Below, in pieces: positions 8,812 to 17,898 of a stretch of DNA of 64,000 bases; within the stretch, counting starts at the first letter, position 1, and each line of letters starts with the position of its first letter. The DNA comes from Bacteroidota bacterium (lineage in GTDB: Bacteria > Bacteroidota > Bacteroidia > Cytophagales > Spirosomataceae). Made by a program: the position numbers and the translations under genes. Below the pieces are notes generated by a model. It saw only the letters and a program-made list of their open reading frames with translations, was not told the DNA's origin and ran no database searches. The stretch spans positions 1 through 64,000 of the forward strand of contig JAIUOF010000001.1 in assembly GCA_020161355.1 (NCBI GenBank). Direction: 5' to 3'.

Positions 8812-11196
8812 ATGATACGTAGAAACAATCCAACAGTTTCAAATATAAAATTAAAAACATTATTTTACATATTTTTCATAATTTTTTCAATAATTCCAGG
8901 TTTTTCGCAAATAAAAAAAGGCAGCCCCCCAGTTTACAACATAAATGCAACTGCTGCTGTTGGTTGTACTCGACTAGCAGATATAAATAGTTTGGTTTTT
9001 TCATCTGGATTTGTTCTTCCCGCATATGTGAATTCTAGTGATTTTGTATTTCCAGTGGGTGGAAATACAGGATGTCTGGTTTCAGTGCCAAATCAATATT
9101 GGTTTTTGATAAAAGTTGATTCTACAATTAATGGAACATTAAATTTTGGTTTCACAAATAGTTCTAATTATGACATTGATGGTGCTATATACGGGCCTGT
9201 TTTTAACAATGATTTGAATTATGCTTGTTCAGCGGTAACTAATCCACCTTTAACTTGTGATTTTGGTTCAGAACCTGATGTAAGATTAACATTAACAAAT
9301 GTTGTAAATAACAAATACTATATAATTGTCCTAACTAATTATTCAAATCAAAATACAAATATTAATATTAATCAACCTGTTGGTGGACAAGTGAAGTATT
9401 ATATTCCAAATGATTGTGTCGTTAAAGCTGCATCAATAGAAGGAAATTATTCTATAACCGCTGGGCAATCTGCACAACTAAAAGTGAGTTATTCAGTTAA
9501 CCCACCAGTAAATTTAAATATTGAAAATTTTGGCCAAATTGTAGCCACAACCAACCCTCAATTTATCTCTGTTTCTCCTTCGCAAACAAGTCAGTATAGA
9601 ATTCTTACTGCAACTAGCACCCAATGTGGTTCTCTCACGCCAACTGGTTTGGCAACCGTTTTGGTTCAAAACAATTCTAACCAAAATAAATTGGTTTCCT
9701 GTTTCGAATTTGATAATAATTTTTTAGATGAAAAAGGAATAAATCAAGCTTTTAATACCTCCGTTGGATTTACAAGTGATAGATTTGGAAATCCCAACAG
9801 AGCAGCTCTTTTCACTGGTAATAATTATCTAAATGTAACTTCGAACGAATTTTTGAATGGTCAATATACTTTTTCTGCATGGGTTAAATTCAATAGTATT
9901 CCTCCAACAAACACATATACTTGCCTTTTCTCTGTTGGAAATGATGGTGGAGATCAATCATTTGGAGTGATGAATAATTACGGGGCACATTTTACAGGAG
10001 ACAGGCCAAAGTGGGTTTTGCCAAACTATATTGGTTATGGGCAAGGAGGGGGTTATCCTATGGCAAATGATACTTTAACTGTTGATGATTGGAATTTAAT
10101 TACAATGACCAGGGGTTCTGATTCATTGAAAATTTATATAAATGGGATAAGAAAGGCATCTGTATCAGCCAATGGCTCATCTCCCTATTATGCCGGAAAC
10201 ATTGCGAAGATTGGGTCACGGTATTTTGGTGGTCAGGGTTTTAATGGGGCAATGGATGAATTAAAAATCTTTTCTGGAGCATTGTCAGAAGCAGAAGTTA
10301 GGGTTTTATTTCTAAAACAAAGTTGTAATTATGAATATTTGAATTTTAGAGAAAGATCAAGAATTTTTTGTCTGCCATTTGAAAATGGGTTTCAGGAAAT
10401 GATTAATAACATTCCGATAATACAGTCTAACATTAATTTAACACCTGATCGAAATAACAACTTGAATTCTGCAGTGCAGTTCAATGAAAATTCATCATTT
10501 GAGTTGTCAAGTCCTATATTATTTTCTCAAACTTATTCAACTTCCCTGTGGTTTTATCCTACTTCTGCGGCACCATTACAAACTTTATTTTCAATGGGTA
10601 CATCTCCTTACGACCATAATGTGAAATTAGAAAACTCAGTTAGAACGGGAAATTTATTTAAATTGGTGTTTTCATCTACTATTAATAATTCTGGAATTAA
10701 AAGTGTTTTGATTTCGAATGAAGTATCTTTGAATTCATGGCATCATGTATTGGTAATTCGAGAGCAACAAAGAATAATTTTTTATTTGGATGGAGTAAAG
10801 GTTGCTGAAGGGAGCTTCTCCAATTCTATTTCTAACTATTTTGGGCAATCTCCCAGATTCTATATAGGGAGTAATTTTGGTACAGAAAAATTCATTGGAA
10901 AAATTGATGACTTTAAAGCATTTAGTGGCCCATTGTTTGACAGTGAAGCCAAATCAGTTTATGCATCATTGCCAAATAATTGTTCCTTTATCGAATGCCC
11001 TCCTTTTAGAAAGGTTCAGGGTATTAATAATAGTTTAAATACATCTCAATCATCGCTTGAAACTGAAGTTCTTAATCATAATATTGTTGGAAATAATGCC
11101 AATTTTCTATCTGAGAGATCAGTAATATTAAAACCAGGAGCACAACTGAACAATACAACAAGAATTGAAATTAGAGCCTGTGATAATAATTTTTAA
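8812..11196 (+). CDS. secreted protein with two LamG/concanavalin-A-like domains
   Basis: Exported 794-residue protein. The signal peptide is about residues 13-34 (ending GFSQ). An N-terminal PPC-like beta domain (residues 45-200, WFLIKVD then GTLNFGFT) is followed by an Ig-like segment (210-290, YSITAGQSAQLKV). Two LamG domains follow, at about 295-505 and 515-723, each with the typical FSAWVKFN/YSTSLWFYP strand, a WNLITMTR/WHHVLVIRE strand and a KIYINGIRK/IFYLDGVKV strand. The C-terminus (SVILKPGAQLNNTTRIEI, near residue 770) resembles the 3-coathanger-stack repeat of Bacteroidota surface proteins. I see no standard T9SS CTD. LamG domains usually bind glycans or proteins; no enzymatic motif is visible. 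It is monocistronic with its own promoter. Confidence 0.82.
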   Translation: MIRRNNPTVSNIKLKTLFYIFFIIFSIIPGFSQIKKGSPPVYNINATAAVGCTRLADINSLVFSSGFVLPAYVNSSDFVFPVGGNTGCLVSVPNQYWFLIKVDSTINGTLNFGFTNSSNYDIDGAIYGPVFNNDLNYACSAVTNPPLTCDFGSEPDVRLTLTNVVNNKYYIIVLTNYSNQNTNININQPVGGQVKYYIPNDCVVKAASIEGNYSITAGQSAQLKVSYSVNPPVNLNIENFGQIVATTNPQFISVSPSQTSQYRILTATSTQCGSLTPTGLATVLVQNNSNQNKLVSCFEFDNNFLDEKGINQAFNTSVGFTSDRFGNPNRAALFTGNNYLNVTSNEFLNGQYTFSAWVKFNSIPPTNTYTCLFSVGNDGGDQSFGVMNNYGAHFTGDRPKWVLPNYIGYGQGGGYPMANDTLTVDDWNLITMTRGSDSLKIYINGIRKASVSANGSSPYYAGNIAKIGSRYFGGQGFNGAMDELKIFSGALSEAEVRVLFLKQSCNYEYLNFRERSRIFCLPFENGFQEMINNIPIIQSNINLTPDRNNNLNSAVQFNENSSFELSSPILFSQTYSTSLWFYPTSAAPLQTLFSMGTSPYDHNVKLENSVRTGNLFKLVFSSTINNSGIKSVLISNEVSLNSWHHVLVIREQQRIIFYLDGVKVAEGSFSNSISNYFGQSPRFYIGSNFGTEKFIGKIDDFKAFSGPLFDSEAKSVYASLPNNCSFIECPPFRKVQGINNSLNTSQSSLETEVLNHNIVGNNANFLSERSVILKPGAQLNNTTRIEIRACDNNF

Positions 11197-11276
11197 TAAA
11201 ACCAATACAATTCAATCTATTTGTACGGATTCTCTAGACCTAGTTTTGATTTTATGCAAATCAGGAAAAACAAAAT

Positions 11277-12737
11277 TTATAGCTTGAAAGTCCTTAATTT
11301 GGGAAAAATAAATAAAAACAAAAAGGTATTAATAATTAATATAGCGACAGACTTTATTACTAATGAAGTAAAATGATTATTAGAAATTACAATTTCCCTT
11401 CCCCAAAACCAGCCAATTAGCAAAAGTGACAAAGCAAAAACTCCAACTAAAAACTGCTTGTAACTAAATGGATGTATTCCAAATTTTAGGTAAACTACAA
11501 GCGTTCTTGTGATATTATAATAAAGCATGGAAACCAAAACAGCTAAACCGGCACCATTTAAACCATAGTTCGGGATAAGTAAATTGTTGAGAATCAGTAA
11601 TAATCCTACAAATGTAATCACTAAAATCGTATCAATTTTGTAGTATTTAGAGTTAGACAAAATCAAGCCATTTATACCATTACTCAAATCAATCAATTTG
11701 GCAAAACCAATTAATAGTAAGGCCGTTTTTCCAACTTCATACTGTGGTTTGATAAAATGAAATAAATGGTCGATACTAAAATAAACACCAGTAATTACCA
11801 GACAGCCGAATGCAAATTGTGTCAGTGCAGACTTTTTGTATATACTTTCAAGTTTTGGAATGTCATTTGTGTTGATTGAATCAATTACGATTGCTGCAGA
11901 GGCTTTTACGACTGCATTGTAAGACATCCCCATTACACTTCCAAAAAGGGATACTGTACCATAAATACCTGTCATTGAAAGTCCAAGATATCTGTAAATC
12001 AAAATCTTATCAAGGTGAGCAATAATTAAGGTAGAGATACCAGTAAGTGTGCTAATCATTGAAAATATATAGAATTCCCGTTTTTTGTTCCAATTTTTAA
12101 AAAATGAATCACTTTGGAAATTACCTCCAGGTACTTTAAATACCTGAAAAACGATGAGTAAGGTGGGAATTGACAAGCCAATTGCCCAGTATATAGTAAA
12201 ATTATTAAAATCTGTAATTTGGAAAATAATCAAAAATAAACTCAGAAATATCAAAAATCTTTGTAGAAACTGGCTAAGAAATGTACCCCAAACAGTCTGA
12301 TAGTTAGATTTCAGGAAATTATCGAATAGATTAAAAAGAACTGTAGCCAGGGAAATTGGGTAAATAAGCCAATAGTAATTTTCGAAAAGATCAGATTTTT
12401 CTCCGGCATTTTTAACCAGGGTGCTTTTAAGTAAAAATAGTGCTAAATAGCTAATAACCAGCCCTAATGCTGTAAATTTCAAGCCAAGATTTAAATAGCC
12501 TTTATGAGATTTTTCGGGGTCCCGAAAAAAAGTAAAAAAACGGTTTCCGGCATTATTAAAACCTAAACTTGCGATTTGAGCAATAATAAACATATAACTC
12601 ATTAATAGCTGCAAAACCCCGTTTTGCTCAGTGCTTAGGTAGTTTGGAACAAAATAAGCCTGAGTTACTGTGCCTATGAGTACTCCTAAATAGGAAAATA
12701 AAGTATTCAGGATAGTCTGTTTCCTTATAACACTCAT
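11277..12737 (-). CDS. Wzx-like oligosaccharide flippase
   Basis: A 486-residue integral membrane protein with about 12-14 helices, of the polysaccharide biosynthesis (MATE/MOP) superfamily. It opens with the typical amphipathic RKQTILNTLFSYLG and continues through small-residue-rich helices. It would move an undecaprenyl-linked repeat or precursor across the inner membrane. It is the last gene of the nonulosonic acid operon, and its ATG shares one base with the legF stop (TAATG). Low sequence conservation in this family prevents naming the substrate. Confidence 0.85.
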   Translation of the reverse strand: MSVIRKQTILNTLFSYLGVLIGTVTQAYFVPNYLSTEQNGVLQLLMSYMFIIAQIASLGFNNAGNRFFTFFRDPEKSHKGYLNLGLKFTALGLVISYLALFLLKSTLVKNAGEKSDLFENYYWLIYPISLATVLFNLFDNFLKSNYQTVWGTFLSQFLQRFLIFLSLFLIIFQITDFNNFTIYWAIGLSIPTLLIVFQVFKVPGGNFQSDSFFKNWNKKREFYIFSMISTLTGISTLIIAHLDKILIYRYLGLSMTGIYGTVSLFGSVMGMSYNAVVKASAAIVIDSINTNDIPKLESIYKKSALTQFAFGCLVITGVYFSIDHLFHFIKPQYEVGKTALLLIGFAKLIDLSNGINGLILSNSKYYKIDTILVITFVGLLLILNNLLIPNYGLNGAGLAVLVSMLYYNITRTLVVYLKFGIHPFSYKQFLVGVFALSLLLIGWFWGREIVISNNHFTSLVIKSVAILIINTFLFLFIFPKLRTFKL

Positions 12738-13450
12738 TATTCAGGTTTTAAGATATTATTGGAAATAAGGTATTCGCAATATTGCCATTGGGCAGGTGTG
12801 TCAAGATCCACTTTATAGACCTCTTCCATCACATATTTTTTTATGGTTTTAAAATCTCTGAAAGAATCTGCTTTTTTTAAGGCTTCTATTTTGAAAATAT
12901 AAATAGAACCGTTAAAGGCATAGACGGCTGGACAGTCCTGACGACGGGTATAATTTCCTTCGCCTTTTGAAATTTTCAAGAATCCAGACTCATTCTCTTC
13001 ATATACATTATAGTATGGATTTTGAGTTTCTTCTGTCACGCTTACTACAACATCCGCTTCTTCTGATGCTTCCAGAAAAGCCTCTTCAAAATGTTTTTTA
13101 GCCCTAAAAGGAGAAGTAGGTTGGAGAAGCACAAGATTCTCGAAATATTTGTTTTGATTTTCGAAAGATTCAATGGCATGTTTCAAAACATCAAATGTTG
13201 AGCTTTGGTCGCCTGCCAGATGTGCTGGCCGTAAAAATGGCACTTTAAGACCAGATTTACCAACAATATCGATTATATCTAAAGAGTCTGTACTTAGACA
13301 GATTTGCTCATCAGAAACAAAATTTCGGGCATACTCAATTGAATAATGAATCAGAGGCTTACCATTGAGTGGTTTTATGTTCTTTCCGGGAATTCCCTTA
13401 GAGCCACCTCGGGCGGGGATTACAAACAGACAGTCGGAATATTTGCTCAT
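12737..13450 (-). CDS. legF: CMP-nonulosonate (legionaminate-type) cytidylyltransferase
   Basis: Activates a nine-carbon sugar acid with CTP, releasing pyrophosphate. The 237-residue protein has the CMP-sialate synthetase signature VIPARGGSKGIPGKNIKPL (residues 10-28), then LLQPTSPFR and SIYIFKIEAL. The substrate is inferred from neighbours: legB, legC, legG, legI and ptmE indicate a legionaminic-type acid, not Neu5Ac or pseudaminate. The start overlaps the ptmE stop by ATGA. NeuA and PseF are close relatives, so specificity is an inference from context. Confidence 0.82.
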   Translation of the reverse strand: MSKYSDCLFVIPARGGSKGIPGKNIKPLNGKPLIHYSIEYARNFVSDEQICLSTDSLDIIDIVGKSGLKVPFLRPAHLAGDQSSTFDVLKHAIESFENQNKYFENLVLLQPTSPFRAKKHFEEAFLEASEEADVVVSVTEETQNPYYNVYEENESGFLKISKGEGNYTRRQDCPAVYAFNGSIYIFKIEALKKADSFRDFKTIKKYVMEEVYKVDLDTPAQWQYCEYLISNNILKPE

Positions 13451-14490
13451 AAATTAATATATCTTATGTCTTCCTGAGCTTTAAAATAATCTTCGATTCG
13501 GCCTATATCCAACCAATAACCGTGAATAGGTTCTGAAATAACCTTGAAACCATCAGAAAGAAGACCATTTAGGAAATCAGTGGCGTCGTGTTTCTCATTC
13601 TTGGGGATTCTATTGAGTAAATCTGCTTTAATCAAATATATACCTGCATTGGAATAATAGGTGTATTTGGGCTTTTCTTTAAAAGTACTTATGTTTTTCC
13701 CTTCCGAAAACTCAAGCACGGCATATGGAACGTTTATATCGAATGGGGTCGACGCAATTGCCATAGCTGCATTTTCTTCCTTGAATACCCTGAAAAAATC
13801 CTCATAATCGATGTTGGTCAATAAATCAGAATTCAGCAGAATAACATTTTCATTTTTGAGATTCTCAATTTTGCTTAATGCCCCAATGGTTCCTAATGGT
13901 TCATCTTCAAATATATAATAGATATTACAACCTTTGTCTCTACCATCACCGAAATATTCTACCAATTGCTCTGCCAAATATCTTACAGAGATATAAATAT
14001 CGTTAATTCCAAATTTAATTAGCCGGTCAATATTATGTTCAATAATAGGTTTGTCACCAACTTTTAATAAAGGTTTTGGCGTATTCTGTGTCAAAGGTAA
14101 AAGCCGCTCACCTTTTCCCCCGGCCATGATAACAGCACTTAAGGGGAGGCTGGCATTCTGGTTTTCAAGGTCAAGTATTCTAACAAAATTGCCCTCGAAG
14201 TTTAATTCAGGAACAAATCTGATATTTAGCTTTTTAAGTTGAATAATTTCAGATTTCCCCCAATTGTTTTCAGTAAAATAACGGAAGTTTTTGTTTAGAA
14301 ATTTTTCAATAGAATCGTCAATTTGAAGGCCGGCTAGTAGCCCCCTCCTGATATCACCGTCTGTAAGAGAGCCAATTATTCTTTGATTTTCCAGTACGAA
14401 AAGAACCGGTGCCACTATTCCATGGCTCTCATTGAGCAATTTGAGAGCATCTCTGCCTGTTTTGTGATTGTCGGTTACCAAGCGGTTCAT
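13447..14490 (-). CDS. ptmE: CBS-domain sugar-1-phosphate nucleotidyltransferase (PtmE-like)
   Basis: A 347-residue two-part protein. Residues 1-115 form a CBS pair (GSLTDGDIRRGLLAGL is the clear CBS signature). Residues 118-347 form an NTP-transferase domain with AVIMAGGKGERLLPLTQ, TPKPLLKVGDKPI and a later LLNSDLL metal-binding site. In Campylobacter jejuni PtmE, with this same fusion, makes GDP-glucosamine for the GDP-linked legionaminate pathway. Its presence here suggests that the pathway uses GDP-linked intermediates. Four-base overlaps on both sides place it firmly in the operon. GlmU- or RfbA-like alternatives are less likely given the CBS domain. Confidence 0.8.
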   Translation of the reverse strand: MNRLVTDNHKTGRDALKLLNESHGIVAPVLFVLENQRIIGSLTDGDIRRGLLAGLQIDDSIEKFLNKNFRYFTENNWGKSEIIQLKKLNIRFVPELNFEGNFVRILDLENQNASLPLSAVIMAGGKGERLLPLTQNTPKPLLKVGDKPIIEHNIDRLIKFGINDIYISVRYLAEQLVEYFGDGRDKGCNIYYIFEDEPLGTIGALSKIENLKNENVILLNSDLLTNIDYEDFFRVFKEENAAMAIASTPFDINVPYAVLEFSEGKNISTFKEKPKYTYYSNAGIYLIKADLLNRIPKNEKHDATDFLNGLLSDGFKVISEPIHGYWLDIGRIEDYFKAQEDIRYINL

Positions 14491-15641
14491 TTTATATCGT
14501 AAAACTTTTTAGAGATTTCCTCAATTTTATGGTTTTTAATGATTTTAAATATTTTTGAGGCGGTATTTCCTTCTCCATAAATATTCTTAATACTTTTTAT
14601 TTTTTCCTTGAAAGTTTCGGAGATGGCTAAATTTAAAGCATGAATGATTGCCTCTTTTATTGTATCACAATGAATCACACTTTCTGCTGCTTCTCTGCCA
14701 GATTGTCTTTTCCCGATATTCACGGTAGGTACTCCGAGACTTGGAATTTCTACTATTCCACTAGAAGAATTTCCTACTACAGCGAGAGCATTTTTAGCCG
14801 CTGACAAATATCTTAATTGCCCTAAACTAGTGTAATATTTAATTCTGGATGGTTCAGAAGCCGAATAATTTTTGATAAGTTCAATGATTTTTCTGCCATC
14901 CGAATCAGAATTTGGTAATGTGAATAATACTTTTACTTCCGGAAATTCATTTAAAGCGTCAAATAGATGACTCATCTGGTTTTCGATAGATTCTGATTCA
15001 AGCGTTACAGGATGAAATGTTACCAGAAAATAACTATTCAGATCCTCCCAATCAATTGATCTTCTAAGTTCATTGATGTCAAGTAAGTTTAGGTTTTTGA
15101 TATTGTCAATCCCTAAAGCCCCAACATTGAAAACTGTGTTAGGTTGTTCACCTAGTTGGATAACTCTTTTTCTGTAAGACTCCAAAGCAGTAAAATGCAA
15201 TGATGACATCTTCGAAATTGAATGTCTTAAAGCGTCGTCTATTGCACCTTCTGTAACATCTCCACCTGAAATGTGTACAACCGGAATCTGCATCATAAAT
15301 GCGGCAGTGGCGGCAGCAAAGGTTTCATAACGGTCGCCCAATACTATCACGATTTCCGGGGACAATCTTGTAAAAACATCAGGAAAACTTAACAAAGCAA
15401 GACCTGTAGATTTGACCATTCCTGTCTTGGTATCACTTGATAACAGTATTTCTACTTTTTCATTGATGAGAAAGCCTTCTTTTTCAATTTCTTTGTAGGT
15501 GAGCCCAAATTCAGGGGACAGATGCATTCCGGTGGCCACAATCTGCAGCTCAAAAGTATTATCTTTTTGAAACAGACGCATAAGTGGACTCAACAGACCA
15601 AATTCTGCCCGGGTGCCGGTTATGAAACAAATTTTTCTCAA
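14487..15641 (-). CDS. legG: hydrolysing NDP-sugar 2-epimerase (LegG/NeuC type)
   Basis: Epimerises C2 and removes the nucleotide from the NDP-4-amino-trideoxy-GlcNAc intermediate, giving the free hexose for LegI. The NeuC/LegG signature ICFITGTRAEFGLLSPL opens the protein, with VLGDRYE, HISGGD and NSSSGIVEIPSLGVPTVN further on. I place the start at TTG 15641, 63 bases inside the longest frame: it gives a 384-residue protein of normal length. Its TTG overlaps the legI stop as TTGA (15638-15641), the non-ATG analogue of ATGA coupling. GDP versus UDP specificity is inferred from ptmE. Confidence 0.83.
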   Translation of the reverse strand: MRKICFITGTRAEFGLLSPLMRLFQKDNTFELQIVATGMHLSPEFGLTYKEIEKEGFLINEKVEILLSSDTKTGMVKSTGLALLSFPDVFTRLSPEIVIVLGDRYETFAAATAAFMMQIPVVHISGGDVTEGAIDDALRHSISKMSSLHFTALESYRKRVIQLGEQPNTVFNVGALGIDNIKNLNLLDINELRRSIDWEDLNSYFLVTFHPVTLESESIENQMSHLFDALNEFPEVKVLFTLPNSDSDGRKIIELIKNYSASEPSRIKYYTSLGQLRYLSAAKNALAVVGNSSSGIVEIPSLGVPTVNIGKRQSGREAAESVIHCDTIKEAIIHALNLAISETFKEKIKSIKNIYGEGNTASKIFKIIKNHKIEEISKKFYDIK

Positions 15642-16642
15642 ATTTCTATAAGTTCGTCCTCTATAAAATCTCTTATAGCTACTTTGCCAATAATATCGTG
15701 CCATTTCATAGGAGAAATCCCATTTCCAGGTCTTTTTACGATAAGATTTTCTTCCGAAAATACTTCTCCTTTCCTGATATCTTTAGCAGCAAGGATGCTT
15801 TTTCTGGCGATTACCATATTTTTTCTTTCCGAATCACTTACTTTTTTTAAGCCATCGCCCATTGCAAGTTCAATATTTCGGATTGAATCGACCATCAGTT
15901 TCAATTCTTCCGGTTCCAAAGATGCTTTATGGTCAGGACCATCCATAGTATTGTCTAGAGTAAAGTGCTTTTCTATGACGGTGGCACCAAGAGCAACTGC
16001 AGCAATAGGTACTTCGATTCCTTTGGTATGATCGGAGTATCCGATTTTTACCCCAAGTTTGTCTCTTAGGTCGTTCATTGCCAGAAGATTAACATCTTTC
16101 ATTGGCGTAGGATACTCAGTATTGCAGTGCAAAACAGTAATTTTGTCTTTAGGAGTACCTGCTTTCTTTATTACCTCAATGGCTTCAAAGATTTCTTCTA
16201 CAACTGACATTCCTGTTGACAAAATTACCTCTTTTCCAAGTTTTCCGATTTTCTCAAGATATGGTAAATTGGTGATTTCTCCAGATGGTATTTTGAAAAT
16301 CCTTTGGTTTAAATCTATCAAAACATCAATCGATTTCATATCGAATGGTGTTGACAGAAACTCAATTCCCACTTTCTCGCAATAATCCTGAAGCTTTTTG
16401 TAGGCATCTAACGGCAAGTGTATTTTCCTTGCCATTTCCAATTGGGATTCTTTCTTTCCAGTGTTTTCTATTTGATAGTCAGCCATTTCGGTAAATTTTG
16501 ACATGACTAGCTCTGGCACTGCAGTCTGGAATTTTACAATATCAGCTCCAGCTTTTTTGGCCTCATCAATCAACTTAATGGCAAGGTCAAAATCACCATT
16601 ATGGTTAACTCCTGCTTCAGCTATTATTAATACTTTACTCAT
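15638..16642 (-). CDS. legI: N-acetylneuraminate/legionaminate synthase
   Basis: NeuB-family condensation of a hexosamine with phosphoenolpyruvate to a nine-carbon 2-keto acid. The 334-residue protein begins MSKVLIIAEAGVNHNG (TIM barrel), continues through DIVKFQT, FKIPSGE and VIEKHFTLD, and ends in an SAF antifreeze-like domain (about 280-334). The ATG at 16642 overlaps the HAD gene stop by ATGA, which decides it against an in-frame codon 45 bases upstream. Specificity for a legionaminate-type substrate rests on legB/legC/ptmE next door. Confidence 0.86.
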   Translation of the reverse strand: MSKVLIIAEAGVNHNGDFDLAIKLIDEAKKAGADIVKFQTAVPELVMSKFTEMADYQIENTGKKESQLEMARKIHLPLDAYKKLQDYCEKVGIEFLSTPFDMKSIDVLIDLNQRIFKIPSGEITNLPYLEKIGKLGKEVILSTGMSVVEEIFEAIEVIKKAGTPKDKITVLHCNTEYPTPMKDVNLLAMNDLRDKLGVKIGYSDHTKGIEVPIAAVALGATVIEKHFTLDNTMDGPDHKASLEPEELKLMVDSIRNIELAMGDGLKKVSDSERKNMVIARKSILAAKDIRKGEVFSEENLIVKRPGNGISPMKWHDIIGKVAIRDFIEDELIEI

Positions 16643-16959
16643 TTCTTTTTTGCTTTTTCCTGTACTTGCTGATAGGTGGTTTCCCAATCAGTAAATTTAT
16701 TGGCACGGTCATCAATCCACATATCACCGATAGGTTTTCCCATCATCAATTGGTGATACTTAACACCATGGTTTTGTAGCCAATGTGTGGTCATTTCAAA
16801 CTCCATCCAGGTTCTGGCGGTATAAATTAATATGGTATGCCCTTCTTCATAAAGCTTGTTAATTTTTTCGACTGCTCCAGGCAAAGGGCTTGCCATAGAC
16901 CTGCTGTAAGTTTTCTCTTCGGTACAAATAGTACCATCCATATCTATGATTAACTGCAT
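16639..16959 (-). CDS. small HAD-superfamily phosphatase
   Basis: A compact 106-residue HAD core with no cap domain. Motif I is DMDGT with Asp6 and Asp8; Thr47 lies in YTART, Lys75 in MGKP, and the Asp83-Asp84 acidic pair in WIDDRA. All four HAD motifs are present, so an active phosphatase is likely. Its place inside the nonulosonic acid operon, coupled to legI by ATGA, suggests it acts on a pathway phosphate. LegI releases inorganic phosphate itself, so the substrate is not obvious; a hexosamine phosphate or nonulosonate-9-phosphate is possible. Confidence 0.78.
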   Translation of the reverse strand: MQLIIDMDGTICTEEKTYSRSMASPLPGAVEKINKLYEEGHTILIYTARTWMEFEMTTHWLQNHGVKYHQLMMGKPIGDMWIDDRANKFTDWETTYQQVQEKAKKK

Positions 16960-16965
16960 ATTTAT

Positions 16966-17898
16966 TTAAATATCAAAGAAAAATTCACGGTTAGCTCTAA
17001 CCATCAACTTATTTACTTTAAAGTCTTTTACCACTTCAATGTCTAAATTTAAGAAATCTTTCAACACAAATAAAGGAATATTTGCTCCTGCTTCTATAGA
17101 GGCAATTACTCCACCACCAAATCGGGGATTAATTTCCATAACATATATTCCTTTTTCATCTTCAAGAAATTGAATCGTAATTGGTCCAGAAAATCCAGCT
17201 TTTTTCAATATTTCATTTGAAATTCTGATTATTTCAGGATGATTGATGGTTTTGCTTTTGGTGACTTCGCCTCCGGTGGTCTCAAGCCTGATTCGTGGAA
17301 TTACACTTTTAATTTCTCCGCCTTTTCCTACATAGCAATCAACAGTGTACTCATTTCCAAAAATTTTTTTCTGAATTAAATAGGAATTGGAATCAAAATT
17401 TTTCTGAAAATCTATAAAGTCTGAATTTGAATCAATGAAAATCAGCCCTTGCGAGGCGGAACCTTTTGTTGGCTTGGCAATTAAAGGGAATTGGCCGGGT
17501 TCGAAACCGGGAACCGGGAAATGATTTTCGATAAACCAATTGTTAGCCAGTATTTTATCAAAAAAAATATTACAGGTTTCTGGTGATGAAACCGGAATAA
17601 AAGTTTTCGAATTTTCAGGTGAGAACTTAGAAAGTACCGTTGTAGCGGGATCCACAAAGGGTAAAATGATGTCAATCTGGAATTCAGCAATGGTGCTATT
17701 TAAATGTGAAAATAGTTCCGGGTCATTCCACTTTTTGCCAATAATAATTTTTCCAATTGCAGCCAGAGGCACATAAGGATCTAGCTCATAACCCAAAATA
17801 CCTACTTCATGGCCTAGCATATTCCCGGCTTCAATAAACTTTTCCGCCAAAGAAACCCTTTTGGCACCTCCGAGAAAAAGTATATTAATTTTTGCCAT
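16966..17898 (-). CDS. ATP-grasp ligase in nonulosonic acid cluster
   Basis: A 310-residue ATP-grasp protein of the carbamoyl-phosphate-synthase-like type. It has an N-terminal Rossmann-like preATP-grasp part (INILFLGGAKRVSLAEKF), a central ATP-binding domain (FPLIAKPTKGSASQGLIFI) and the metal/ATP segment YVMEINPRFGGG. Such enzymes form acyl phosphates and ligate them to amines or thiols. It sits between legC and the HAD gene. Because no LegH acetyltransferase is visible, it could modify the amine made by LegC, but this is only an inference. The ATG at 17898 is preferred to an upstream TTG; it overlaps the legC end by 14 bases. Confidence 0.75.
   Translation of the reverse strand: MAKINILFLGGAKRVSLAEKFIEAGNMLGHEVGILGYELDPYVPLAAIGKIIIGKKWNDPELFSHLNSTIAEFQIDIILPFVDPATTVLSKFSPENSKTFIPVSSPETCNIFFDKILANNWFIENHFPVPGFEPGQFPLIAKPTKGSASQGLIFIDSNSDFIDFQKNFDSNSYLIQKKIFGNEYTVDCYVGKGGEIKSVIPRIRLETTGGEVTKSKTINHPEIIRISNEILKKAGFSGPITIQFLEDEKGIYVMEINPRFGGGVIASIEAGANIPLFVLKDFLNLDIEVVKDFKVNKLMVRANREFFFDI

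Noticed and set aside
11247..11263. Small hairpin TGATTT/AAATCA between the LamG and flippase genes
   Set aside because: Six AT-rich pairs without a T-run on either strand; too weak to call a terminator.
15522..16031. 169-residue plus-strand frame opposite legG/legI
   Set aside because: It is the antisense image of two genes with clear catalytic motifs; it has no recognisable domain and no promoter.
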